DNA of 64,000 bases from assembly GCA_022828595.1 (NCBI GenBank), contig JAKGHH010000008.1, positions 7,615,728 through 7,679,727 on the forward strand, given 5' to 3'. A program made the translations under genes and the position numbers. Shown piece by piece: positions 23,859-33,649 of the stretch. Numbering within the stretch: the first letter of the stretch is position 1; the number at the start of each line of letters is the position of its first letter. Origin of the DNA: Nelumbo lutea (taxonomy: Eukaryota; Streptophyta; Magnoliopsida; Proteales; Nelumbonaceae). The notes below the pieces were generated by a model that was not told the origin of the DNA, did no database searches, and saw only the letters and a program-made list of their open reading frames with translations.

Positions 23859-25805
23859 ATGTCTAGTTCAGATAGGTCAAACAATTCTTCAAGGGGGTTT
23901 GATGCAGGTTCTACGAACCGAGTTGCATCCCTCGACGGTCTTAGTGAACCTGAGGTAGAACTTGAGGAACAGTTCGAGCCCGTAGGCCGAGTCGCCTCGG
24001 GCAGTTCGACATCCACCTCTCGTCGAGGTCGGATGTTAGACAAGTTTGGGCCCTCGACCATGATGCCCGAGGGGCTTCAATCCCTTATTATCCAGTTTAA
24101 CCTGCCTTGGGAGTACGCCTACTTCATACCTTCAGGCAGTTTCCCTTGGGAGCACGGTCCTAATGAGATTGTGATATTCCAGGAGCAGCTCGCTGCGGGG
24201 TTGCGCCTGCCTTTCCACCCTCTCCTTGTCGAGGTCATGAACCACTTCGGCGTTACTGTCGGCTAGCTTCACCCGAACTCCATTCGTAACTTGGTGGGGA
24301 CAATCTCTCTATTTTGCGAGCAGGGCTTTGCTTTAGACTTGGAGATCTTCTCTTCCATTTTGATGCTTAAGAAGCAAGCGGGTCCCCTTCCTGGGCGTAG
24401 GCGGGCGTATTACCTATCTCCTCGCCCGGGTTTTAAGCTTTTACAGGAACTTCCCAACAAGGTCCCGACGTGGAAGCAGGACTACTTCGGGGTGCAAAGT
24501 GTATTGGGGTGGCCGTTTCAAACCGGGTGGGGAATGACCGTCCCTGACTCCGGTGTTACGCTTGATAAAGAGACGGTGAAGGGCCTTCGGCAATGGGGGC
24601 GGCTTGGGATAAAATGCCATCAATATCTGACGGAGGCCAAGCTCATTGCGGCCGGCTTGAGTTCGGGTAGGTTCCTTACTCGAAAGTTTTTTGTTTTTAC
24701 TATTCTTTTGTTTTTTTCTAATGCCGAACTCTTTTTGCAGGTGTGATGGACTCAGAAAGGACTCGTGGTGGGCACTTGTTTCAAGGCATGAAGAGGAGAA
24801 TGCGAGTTGCCAAATGAACTCGTGCTGAGCTGCCCCAGGATGCGGAGTTCGAGGTACCAGACTACCCTTCAGAGGATCCACCCAGGGAGCTCGAGATGGC
24901 TCCTCCAATGCAAGAAGTGGCTGGGGCCCCTTATGCTGAGACTACTTACATGGGGGCTCCCGCTTACACTGGTGCTCCCGCTTACTCTAGGTCTGCTTAT
25001 ACGCGAGCTGGGCCCTCATGCTTGGGAGCCCAAGGGGAATTCAGGAGTGTGTTGTCGCCGAACCACACTCTTCAAAAGAGTAGGGAGGCCATTTACCTCG
25101 AGGAGGTCGCGGCGTGGACCGATCTCCCTTTGAACCAGGTGGCCTGTCGTGCTGTCACTCATGCCATGGTGGTAAGTCAGATTTTTTGTCGAGCTCTTTT
25201 GCTTTTATCCCTCTTGTTGTCATTCTTCCGATCACTTATTCTTTCCTTTTGGTAGGTGAACTCTTCTATCCATGCCTTGGCGGCCCAGGTGGAGAGGAGC
25301 TCGAGGCAAGCGCGAGCTGCTAAAGAGGCTCTCCGTGCTGTCGAGACGACATCCCGAGCTGCTGAGGCAGCTGCTCGCGTTGCACAAACCAAGCAAACGA
25401 GGTCTCAGAGAGATGCCGAGGCCATGGGAGTAGTGGTGAAGCACATGGCGGACCTGAGGCTGGATCTATAGCATCGGGTTGAATACCTTCAGGAGGATAT
25501 TAGGGAGAGGACGCAGATCTTTTCTCAAGGCACCGAAGATGCCAAGAAGTAGGCCGCCGATGAGTACATCGCCTCGCCACACTTTGATGACCTGATGGTG
25601 GACTTGTACAGAAGGGATTTGAATTGAGCCAGTGGATGATTCGGAACACGTACCCCGAGCTCGATATCAATGCCATATCCACTTCGCGCATAATTCAGGA
25701 GAGGCCAACGCTGCTGATGGTGAGCCAGATTCCGAGGGTGAGGCAGGACCTTCGGGTATCGTTGAAGTGCCTTCTGATAATGAAGAAGTAGCTTCGGGCC
25801 TGTGA
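23859..25805 (+). pseudogene. spliced antisense ORF of the Tat element (Transposase_28-like 'putative gypsy type transposon' protein)
   Basis: Plus-strand gene lying between the integrase end and the 3' LTR, opposite to gag-pol. Exon A 23859-24666 starts MSSSDRS and contains the globular domain (LPWEYAYFIPSGSFPWE, then LVEVMNHFG, then HPNSIRNLVGTISLFCEQG). I associate this with the plant family called Transposase_28. Exon B 24741-25171 has a Gly/Ala/Pro/Tyr-rich repeat (YMGAPAYTGAPAYSRSAYTR). Exon C from 25256 is Ala/Glu/Arg-rich and likely coiled coil. GT-AG introns (24667-24740, 25172-25255) keep the frame. It is broken by TAG at 24264, TGA at 24815 and TAG in exon C, each one transition from Gln or Arg, and by a frameshift near 25605. 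Extra ORFs, some antisense, are known from plant Tat elements. The biochemical role is unknown. Confidence 0.7.
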
Positions 25806-25809
25806 AATG

Positions 25810-26010
25810 TAATTTTTTTTTTGAAATGTACACTCCCTTATTTTAAGATGGAATGACTTTTCTTTTGGTTAAGTGTTAGTTGTTCTTTCTCCCAAACTGG
25901 TCGTATTTGCCTAACTGACCATATGCCCAATCTGTTTCTTGCCCGGGTTACTGCACTCGTACGGCCTGTTTTGGTGTTAATACTTAGTCTCTGAGATGCC
26001 GATGTCTCTG
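25810..26010. other. junction between integrase end and antisense gene
   Basis: About 200 bp separate the 3' ends of the two convergent coding regions. No coding or structural signal is seen. Confidence 0.4.
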
Positions 26011-27210
26011 TTAATACTTAGCCTCTGGTAGCGATTTCGTCCACTTCGCTTGGTGGTCTATAGGTAGTATCGCCTTAAGTTGACGATGTTCCATGCTCGG
26101 GGTACTTGTTTGCCCTCTAAGGTTTCGAGCTCGTATGCCCCCCAGAGCGCTTAATTTACTTTGTAGGGCCCTTCCCAATTTGGTCCAAGTTTGCCCAACC
26201 GGGTTCGGGTACCATGATCTTATGGAGAACCAGGTTGCCAACGCGGAAGCTTCGCTTCTTTACTCTGGCATTGTAGTACCGAGCTACTTTTTGCTGGTAG
26301 GCCGCTGTCTGGATGTGCACGAGGTCTCTTACCTCATCCAGTAGGTCGAGGTTGGTACGTAACTCATCTCCGTTTGTCTAATCGTCATATGCTTCTAGTC
26401 GCAGTGTAGGTATTTCGATTTCCGCTGGGATTACCGCTTCAGTGCTGTAGGTGAGGTTAAAGGGGGGTCTCTCCCGTGGTGGTTTTTTTCGTAGTTCGGT
26501 AAGCCCATAGAACACTTGGTAGCTCGTCCGCCCACAACCCTTTAGCTCGGTCTAGTCGTGCTTTCAGTCCGCAGAGGATGGCTCTGTTCATTACTTCTGT
26601 CTAACTGTTTGCCTGCGGGTATGCGACCGATGTGAAGTTCTGACGAATTCCCATATTTTGGCCCCATTCTTGGAACTTAATATCCTCGAATTACTTGCCG
26701 TTGTCGGACATCAGTACCCGAGGTAGCCTGAAGCGACATACTATGTTCTTCCAAAAGAAGTTCTGTATGTTTCAGGCTGTAACTGTTGCCAAAGGTTCAA
26801 CTTCTATCCACTTTGTGAAGTAATCTACTGCCACCACTAGGAACTTTCTCCCACTTGTTGCTGGCAGGAATGGCCTCAGGAGGTCAATGCACCATTGTGC
26901 AAAGGGCCATGGACTGGTGAGGTACTTGAGGTTGGCAGCAGGCTGATGGTGGATATTGGCATGCTTCTGACACTTGTCGCATTTTCTGACGAGCTCGACA
27001 GCTTCTGCCTTCATCGTTGGCCAGTAGTATCCTTGTCGAAGTGCCTTTTGGGTGAGGGCTCTGCCCCCTAGGTGTCCGTCGCACAGACCTTCGTGAGTGT
27101 CGCAGAGTATGAGCTCGGCTTCGGCAGGTCGCAAGCAACATAGGTAGGGAAGCGTGTATGACTGTTGGTACAATTGTTCGTCTATTATGACGTATTTGGC
27201 TGCCTAGCAC
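26011..27210 (-). pseudogene. integrase region of the gypsy element
   Basis: Minus-strand frames give the zinc-binding HHCC module (HEGLCDGHLGG...CDKCQKH) followed by the start of the catalytic core (WCIDLLRPFLPA, usually with GP in place of RP, then FLVVAVDYFTKWIEVEP). Further down, in shifted frames, are PPFNLTYSTEAVIPAEI, the RVKKRSFRVGNLVL motif and basic C-terminal text. Several stops and shifts lie between, so no functional integrase can be made. Confidence 0.85.
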
Positions 27211-27281
27211 TGCACCCTCTTTGCTGCATTGTAGTCCTTAAGGAGGGTTCCATCTAGCAAGAAGCTCGTGAGTGGGTCGAT

Positions 27282-27812
27282 CTAGCTCGGCTCTGCTTCA
27301 AGGATGAGAGCGACGTCCTCTGCCCCACCAAGAATACTAGGCCGAAGTAAATCCTCTATGCACACGATTCTCATGGTGTTGTGACTCGTGCTGGCTAACC
27401 GGGACAGGGCGTCGGCCTCAGTGTTCTCTGACCTCGAGATTTGCCTGATGAAGTGTGACTGAAAGTCGAGTAGAGCCTCCTTTACTTTTGCCAAGTATGC
27501 GATCATAGAGAGAACGCGTGCTTCGTATTTTCCCGTAACCTGGTTAACCACGAACTGGGAATCACTGCAGATAACTATGTGCTTTGTTCTTACCTTTTGC
27601 GCTAGGTTCAGCCCGGCTATCAGTGCCTCATACTTTGCCTCATTGTTGGATGCCGTGAACTCAAAGCGTAGTGCGTATTCCGATTTCGTGCCACCCGGGC
27701 CGCGTAGGACTATTCTAGCCCCGCTACCCTGCTGATTCAAGGAGCCATCTACGTGAAGGATCCAGGGCTCCTCATCCCAGTTCGTGTTTGGCCTAACCAG
27801 GAGAGATGCCAC
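27282..27812 (-). pseudogene. second (archaeal-type) RNase H domain of the Tat element
   Basis: A 176-codon minus-strand frame with WILHVDGSLNQQGSGARIVL, EYALRFEFTASNNEAKYEAL and ICSDSQFVVNQVTG. The Asp, Glu and Asp of the RNase H active site are present in VDGS, NNEA and CSDS. It lies after the RT-linked RNase H and before integrase, which is the arrangement that marks Tat elements. This domain is itself nearly intact, but it is cut off from its neighbours by stops. Confidence 0.85.
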
Positions 27813-28045
27813 GTTGGCTACTACTTCACGGGGTTTAGACTTGGCTTGGGAGCTTCGGGCTCCCCCAAATTGGGGATCTCGGGCTCAACCAGCCCAGGGG
27901 CTTCAAGGCTAAACGTGCACTCAACGATAAAATCTGCTAAGGCTTGGGCCTTAATAGTAGTTTGTAGCTTATACTGGAGGTCGTACTCGCTGAGCTCGAT
28001 GGCTCACTTCGTCAGCCGACCGGAAACCTCGAGCTTGAGTAAGAC

Positions 28046-29376
28046 TTACCTCAGAGGTTTGTCAGTCAAGACGATGACGGTGTAAGCTTGGAAATATGGG
28101 CGGAGTTTCCGAGCTACAATTACCTGTGTGTATGCTAATTTTTCTATCTGTGGGTATCTTGTCTCTGCTCCCTGTAGAATTTTACTAACATAATAGACGG
28201 GCCGCTGGACCCGATCTACTTCTTTTATTAGTACTGAACTGACCACCTTGTCACTTGCCGAGAGGTACAGTTCTAAGACCTCGCCCTCCTCGGGCCTGGC
28301 TAAGGTTGGCACAGTAGCGAGGTAGCTCTTTATCTCATCGAACGCAAGCTGGTAGTCTCGGGTCCATTCGAACCCTTTGCCTTAGATTGCCTTAAAGAAA
28401 GGCAAACAACGGTCTATTGATTTGGACATGAAGCGGCTCAGAGCGGCTATGTGGCCGTTTAGCCTCTGAACTTCTTTTACTTTTCGGGGTGGTCTCATAT
28501 CTAGGATGGCCTTTATCTTGTCCGGGTTGGCCTCAATACCGCGTCGGTTGACAATGTACCCTAGGAACTTACCCGAGGTGACACCGAAGACGCATTTGTT
28601 GGGGTTCAGTTTCATGCTAAATTGACACAGAATTTGAAAGACAGAATCTAAGTCTTGTATTAATTCTTGTATGAACTGCATCTTGACGACCATGTCGCCT
28701 ACATAACATTCTACTTTCATGCCAATTAAGGGCGGAAACAACTTATTTACAAGTTCTTGGAAGGTCGCTCCAGCATTCTTCAGTCTGAAGGGCATGACCT
28801 TGTAGCAGTACAGGCCGAACTCGGTTATGAAGCCGGTTTTTCCTCATCGGATTGGTCCATCCTGATTTAGTTGTAGCTTGAGTAGGCGTCCAAGAAGCTT
28901 AGCAACTCATGTCCCGAGGTCGTGTCCGCTAGGCGGTCAATTATGGGGAGGGGGAAGTAGTCTTTTGGGCAAGCTCGGTTCAGGTCGGTGTAGTCGACGC
29001 ACATGCGCCACTTGCCGTTTGCCTTTTTCACCAGTACTGGGTTGGCTACCCAGTTCGGGTAATGAATCTCCCTTATGAAGTCCGCTACGAGGAGCTTCTC
29101 GACCTCCTTGTCGACCGCCCTCCAGCGCTCCGGGGCTAAGTTGCGTTTCTTCTGTCTGATAGGTCTGACTACAGGGGCAGTGTTAAGTTTGTGAGTTATA
29201 AAGCCAGGGCCAATACCGGGCATATCGGCCACAGACCATGCAAAAATATCTAAATTTTGAAGCAAGAAACTCACCAGTTCGGTTCGTAGAGGCTCCTTGA
29301 CGGAAGCACCGATCTGGATCCGTAGCCGAGGTTGGAATTGCAACCATTTCCTCTGTGGGCGAAGCTCGTTCCTCAC
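28046..29376 (-). pseudogene. reverse transcriptase and RNase H of the gypsy element
   Basis: RT motifs occur in order on the minus strand: NPVLVKKANGKWRMCVDYTD, CPKDYFPLPIIDRL, then LSFLDAYSSYN with the first catalytic Asp, then PFRLKNAGATFQ, then YVGDMVVK near 28700. The last motif is normally YVDD, so one of the paired catalytic Asp residues has become Gly (GGC). RNase H text (PVYYVSKILQGAETRYP, RPYFQAYTVIVLTD) follows to 28046. Frames change near 28830 and 28345. The enzyme is dead. Confidence 0.9.
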
Positions 29377-30019
29377 CCTGCTCCGTAGGCCGCTCCAGCT
29401 CGAGGTCGTCGGCTACCTTGGTTTTTCCCTTCAGGGCGTTAACATAACACTTGCGGGACTCAAGCTGGTTGCCCCGCACTACCCTCACACCGAAGTCTGT
29501 GGGGAATTTCATTGCCAGATAGTAGGTGGAGACCATTGCCTGCAGAATATGCGTAATTGGCCACCCTATTATGGCATTGTATGGGGAAAGGGTCGCGATC
29601 ACCAGGAAATCGTGGTTGAGTCTGATTGCACAAGGCCATGTGCCAACTTCCATAGGTATTGTTATCTTCCTGAGGGGCCTGACTTCCTCTCCACTGAAGC
29701 CCATTAGAGGAGTGTTTGCGGGCTTCAGCTCGCTTCTTTGCAACTGTAGCTGGTTAAATGCCGACTTGAACAGGATGTCCGCCAAACTACCTGAATCCAC
29801 AAGTACGCGCCTGACTTCGAAGTCGCTGATCCTTAGTTTTATGACAAGAGCATCATCGCGGGGGTAGTGGACACCTCGTGCATCGTCTTCCATGAAGAAG
29901 ATCGATTCTTCTATCTTTGGCCTCTTTGGAGAGTTCTGTTCTTCTTGGGCTGCCTCGTGAACTGACGTCCGGGCTACTGTCGAAGTACACCCTGCTACCA
30001 CCAAACCTCCCACTATCAC
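29183..30019 (-). pseudogene. aspartic protease region of the gypsy element
   Basis: An uninterrupted 278-codon minus-strand stretch containing the retropepsin-type motif VLVDSGSLADIL, with the catalytic Asp codon at about 29795-29797. It is followed by LMGFSGEEVRPLRKITIP and SPYNAIIGWP, as usual for plant gypsy proteases. The frame then drifts out of register where RT should begin (about 29380). Confidence 0.85.
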
Positions 30020-30269
30020 GTGGATGGTTCCCCGAACTGGCCTCTCTTCCGGAGGCTATCGTTGCAATGCTTCGGCTAGTCTGCTATTGGATTCGGGGGC
30101 ATCCTTTCTATACAAAATTTCTCAAGTATCCACGATGGATGAGCCCCTCTATCTTGTCTCGGAGATTATTACACTGTTTGGTACTATGACCGTGATCTCT
30201 ATGAAAACTATAGTACAAATTTTTATTTCTCTCGTTTGGATTCCCCTTTAGGCAAGGTGGCCACTTTAC

Positions 30270-31789
30270 TTATGGGGCATCTTTGATCGTCATCAAGATC
30301 TCGGTCCGCCTTGTGTTTAACGGCGTGTAATCCGTCCGAACTGCTAAGGGAGCTCGGGACGGATGGCTTGGCTTTGCCTCCCGGGTCGGGTTTCTTCTGT
30401 CACCTGGGTTGGAGGGCTCACCTTCTCTTTTCCTTTTCTCGACCCTGCCTTCAGTCCTTTGGTTGATTTCTTCATCTGTTCTCATGAATTTGTCCGCGAG
30501 CTTGAGGAATTCGGCCACGGTCGTGGGTTGGCTGGCTACCATGTGCCATTTGAACTCCTTATGCGTTACTCCTCTCTTGGTCGCCGCGAGCTGTACCAGG
30601 GGTCTAATCGCGGTATCTGCAAGCATGCTTCATTGAACTGCTTGATGTAATCCCGGATGGATTCTCCTTCTCTCTGGACTACTCCGAAGATGCTTTCCTT
30701 GGTTCTGGGGCACCGCTTGCTGGTAACGAAATGTGTGGTGAAGACCTGCATGAACTGGGTCCAGCTTCTTATTGACCCAGGGGCTAGGCTCCTGTACCAA
30801 GTGCGGGCCACCCCCTGAAGGTGGTGGTGAAGGCCATGCACATGCATGATTCACTAGCCCTAGCGAGGTGCATTTGGGATAGGAAGGCATCAACATGGTC
30901 GTTGGGGTCAAAGGACCCATCATACTTGTCTAAAGGTGAGAGCTTGAAGTCTCTGGGCATGGGGATTGCCAAAAGTTCTAATGCGAGGGGAGAAGGAACT
31001 AAGAGAATTGGGGTAGCTTTTACCTCGTCCGAGCTCGTCTCTTCCTTACCTCTGATCTCAGGCATGACACGGGTGGCAGTTTGGCGACTTCGCCGGTGCC
31101 TTCGTTGTTGAGTGGGCCTTGTACTAGCACTGCTGGCCTCTGTGTTTCCGAGCTCGATGGGCCCAGAATGTTGGTAGTCTGCTACTAGGGCGTTGAATCA
31201 GTTCTCTGTGAGCGGGTAAAGTTCCTGACCCTCTTGCGAGCTACGAGGCGGGGGTGATTTTCCTTTCCCTTCGGCCTAGGGATGAGGCCTGGCTGTTAGG
31301 GGGGTTCTGGAGTTGGGAAGCTTCTCCTTGGTGAGGGCGTCCACCTTGAGGGGAGGCCTTAACCAGCTTCGGAGCAGGGTGCCAAGGTGGAAGTAGTGAC
31401 TGGTTTAGGGGTAGTTGGGGGAACTGCTGCTGATAGTGACATTGAGAGAGGTGGTGTAGTACTTGGTGCTGCTGGAGTTGATGCTTCTGGAATTGTTGCA
31501 TTTGGGCTTGCATTGCCCGCATGCATTGCATCAGGTCGTCAAACTGGTTCTGGTGGGTTGCCAAGGGGACAACAGTTGGTTCAGCAAAAGTTGTTTCGAT
31601 AGGGAGTGAAAGAGGGACGTTCATGGCAGGAAGGTTTACGGGCGCCACTGTTTGTGGCACATTAAAGCTAGGGATCCCATCCACCAGAAGGGGGATGGTG
31701 AACTATCCGATGCACACCACGGGGACTTGGAGTTGTTCCCCGATGGTGTTCGTCTCTGTGCCACGTCCGGAATTGCTAGAAGAAGCCAT
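30270..31789 (-). pseudogene. gag of the gypsy element
   Basis: The reading starts at the ATG at 31789 (MASSSNSGRGTE), hits a stop about 30 codons later, and continues in frame as a Gln-rich segment (31684-31241). After a shift near 31250 it continues as LSPLDKYDGSFDPNDHVDAF and the conserved gag core (ARTWYRSLAPGSIRSWTQF, then FGVVQREGESIRDYIKQF). A basic segment rich in Lys/Arg/Glu near 30450 corresponds to the region ahead of protease. At least three breaks are present. Confidence 0.85.
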
Positions 31790-31854
31790 GAGTGTTGGGG
31801 TTTTTAGAAGAAGAGGAGGTTATGAGAGTTTCAGAGGGAGGCTTTTAGAAGTGT

Positions 31855-31872
31855 TTCCCACAGACGACGCCA
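31855..31872 (-). promoter_or_regulatory. primer-binding site of the gypsy element
   Basis: Two bases from the inner edge of the 5' LTR the minus strand reads TGGCGTCGTCTGTGGGAA. This begins with TGG, the complement of the tRNA CCA end, and matches the form TGGCGCCGTCTGTGGGAA seen in many plant gypsy elements. The specific tRNA was not determined. Confidence 0.75.
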
Positions 31873-31874
31873 AT

Positions 31875-32691
31875 TGATGGTGCGCAATCCGGTTGGTCTT
31901 AGCTGTCAATGACCTTGCCTCCGACTGGAGCAACAAGGAGTTTGAAACGGAGAAGATGAGGAATCTCCGGGGAGGAACCTGGTGAGATTGCTCCGAAGCT
32001 CAAGTTAGTATTCTCTTGAAGGCAAGATAAAACCAGATGGCGCAAAGTTCACATACCTTGTTCTTGGGGGGTAGGGAGCCTTTTATAACCACCTCGTGCA
32101 CTCACTCCTAAGCTTCTGTCAGGTCAGGTATGATTATCTCTGCGCTCTTGCCAGTTTGGGTGTCATCACCTCTGCTGGGACAGAACCGCCACTGCTCTCT
32201 TTGTCGGAGCCGTCTCTGCAACTGGAGATGGCGGTAGTAGGTGGCGGTGGCAGGTGGCCGTTGGAGTGCGACTGTCAAGCGTCAGATCCCAAGTCAGTCA
32301 GGTGCGCCGCCCCTGGGTACGGACTTCCTCGGTGTCAGGCGAGGTACGGTTGTTCAGTTTGGCATCCTGGAGGCAAAGTGCTAGAGTGGTGAGCGAGGTG
32401 AAGTCTTGAGTTCGGATAGGGGAGTGTCCCGAACTGTCATGGGGCGGGCCAGTTTGGGTCATTGCCTTGTGTGAGGCTCGGGGCCTAAGGGAGAGTTCAG
32501 GCTCCTTGTAGGGAGTTCGGGCTCCTAGTAGGGAGTTCGGACTGCTAGTAGGGAGTTCGGACTGCTGGTAGGGAGTTCAGACTGCTGGTTCCTCCCTTCG
32601 ATGCTCGCGCCTTAGGCACGCTGTTGCGCTGAGCTGTTGCCTTTGACACATGTTGAATGATTACGAGGTCGGGCCAAATCTTCCTTCATCA
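31875..32691 (-). repeat. 5' LTR of the gypsy element (817 bp)
   Basis: Terminal TGATGG...TTCATCA, same sequence as 22462-23220 but about 58 bp longer. Most of the excess is a minisatellite at about 32477-32585 with five units of GTAGGGAGTTCGGACTGCTG-type sequence. The minus-strand TATA signal is at about 32078-32087. Confidence 0.95.
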
Positions 32692-32865
32692 TAACCCAAA
32701 TCAATTGTTCAGTCAAGGCCTGATTGGGAGGGCTTCAACATCAATTGAGTTGCATTAACTGAACGACTTTTTGAGGAACTACTGAAAATAGTTTCATTAC
32801 AAAGTCAATTTCTCAGCTCATGTAAACTTATCTTTGACTTTCTAAGTTTGTCATCAAATATGTCC

Positions 32866-33136
32866 AATATTTTTAAAATTGGACAGGGGCAAGGAACCAT
32901 TCTGGATCCGGTTCTTGTGTCGAATGGTCCGATCATCCAGTCTAATGGATTACTGGCTTAGACAAAAAAATTAAAAACAGCCAAAACCATTGTCTGGGTT
33001 GGTAGTTCAATAGTTCGACTACTTAGGTCAGTTATTCGCTGACCAAATCAACGGTTTGTTGCCAAAAAATAGTTTTGGGGTGAAATGCTTGGTTTTTCTG
33101 GTCCGACCATCTGGTCCGGTCCAATTTTAAAAACAT
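32866..33136. repeat. MITE-like element, TTTTAAAATYGGAC family, copy 1
   Basis: The left end reads TTTTTAAAATTGGAC and the right end GGTCCAATTTTAAAAAC, inverted to each other. Between them is GGTTCTTGTGTCGAATGGTC-type sequence that recurs at 50785-51085 and 51345-51625. No coding capacity. Confidence 0.65.
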
Positions 33137-33158
33137 TGAACATAGCCTACCTTCCAAG

Positions 33159-33649
33159 TAGACCTGTTCATGGGCCGGGCCGGGCTCGGGTCGGGCTTTT
33201 ACTCTTTATTAACGAAAAAATGTTAGGCCCAAGCCCAAGCCCGGCCCGACCAACGGGCCTACAACTTGGGCCCGAGCCCGGCCTTGATTAAAAGTCCGAG
33301 TTCGAAGCCCGACCTAATAAAAGAAATTTGAATTTTTCCTTATTCAAATGAACATTATCTATTTTAATTTTGATGTTTTTTCCCCCTATTTAAATGAACA
33401 ATGGGCCTACAAGTGAATCAACAACCTTATTAAATCAAAAAATTTATTCAAATAGACATCATATTGGGTTTTTACTTAGATTTAACTATAGCTCAGGCCG
33501 GGCTATTTTGGCAAAACTTGAGCCCGGCTCGAATTTTATGTGGGCTAGGCTTTTTGGCCTGAGGTTAAGCCCGCAGGCCAAAAAGCCTATTCAAGCCTGT
33601 TTGGGGGCCGGGACAGCCCTTCAGGCCACCCGGCCCATAAACAGGTCTA
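33159..33649. mobile_element. hAT-like non-autonomous element, TAGACCTGTT family, copy 2
   Basis: Ends are TAGACCTGTTCATGGGCCGG and CCGGCCCATAAACAGGTCTA, a near-perfect inverted pair. The flanks CTTCCAA on both sides indicate a 7-8 bp target duplication, which together with the TAG...CTA ends points to the hAT superfamily. The 491-bp interior has no transposase. It is better preserved than copy 1. Confidence 0.8.

Larger units (their letters stand above)
22462..32691 (-). mobile_element. Ty3/gypsy LTR retrotransposon, Tat-like lineage, with an extra antisense gene
   Basis: A 10.2 kb element in minus orientation. LTRs lie at 22462-23220 and 31875-32691, both with ends TGATGG...TTCATCA. Flanks carry a perfect 5-bp target duplication TAACC (22457-22461 and 32692-32696). 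The primer-binding site is beside the right LTR and the polypurine tract beside the left. The order gag, protease, RT, RNase H, a second RNase H and integrase is diagnostic for the Tat lineage. All sense reading frames are interrupted by stops and shifts. By eye the LTRs differ at roughly one position in ten over their first 130 bp, mostly transitions, so the insertion is not recent. The empty site would read ATATAACCCAAATC. Confidence 0.95.

Noticed and set aside
23552..24061. Minus-strand ORFs over the first exon of the antisense gene
   Set aside because: They are shadow frames. The plus-strand frame has the TATA box, domain and splice sites.
29297..31877. Long plus-strand ORFs opposite gag and protease
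   Set aside because: They mirror the GC-rich minus-strand coding region and show no domain or splice logic, unlike the antisense gene at 23859-25805.
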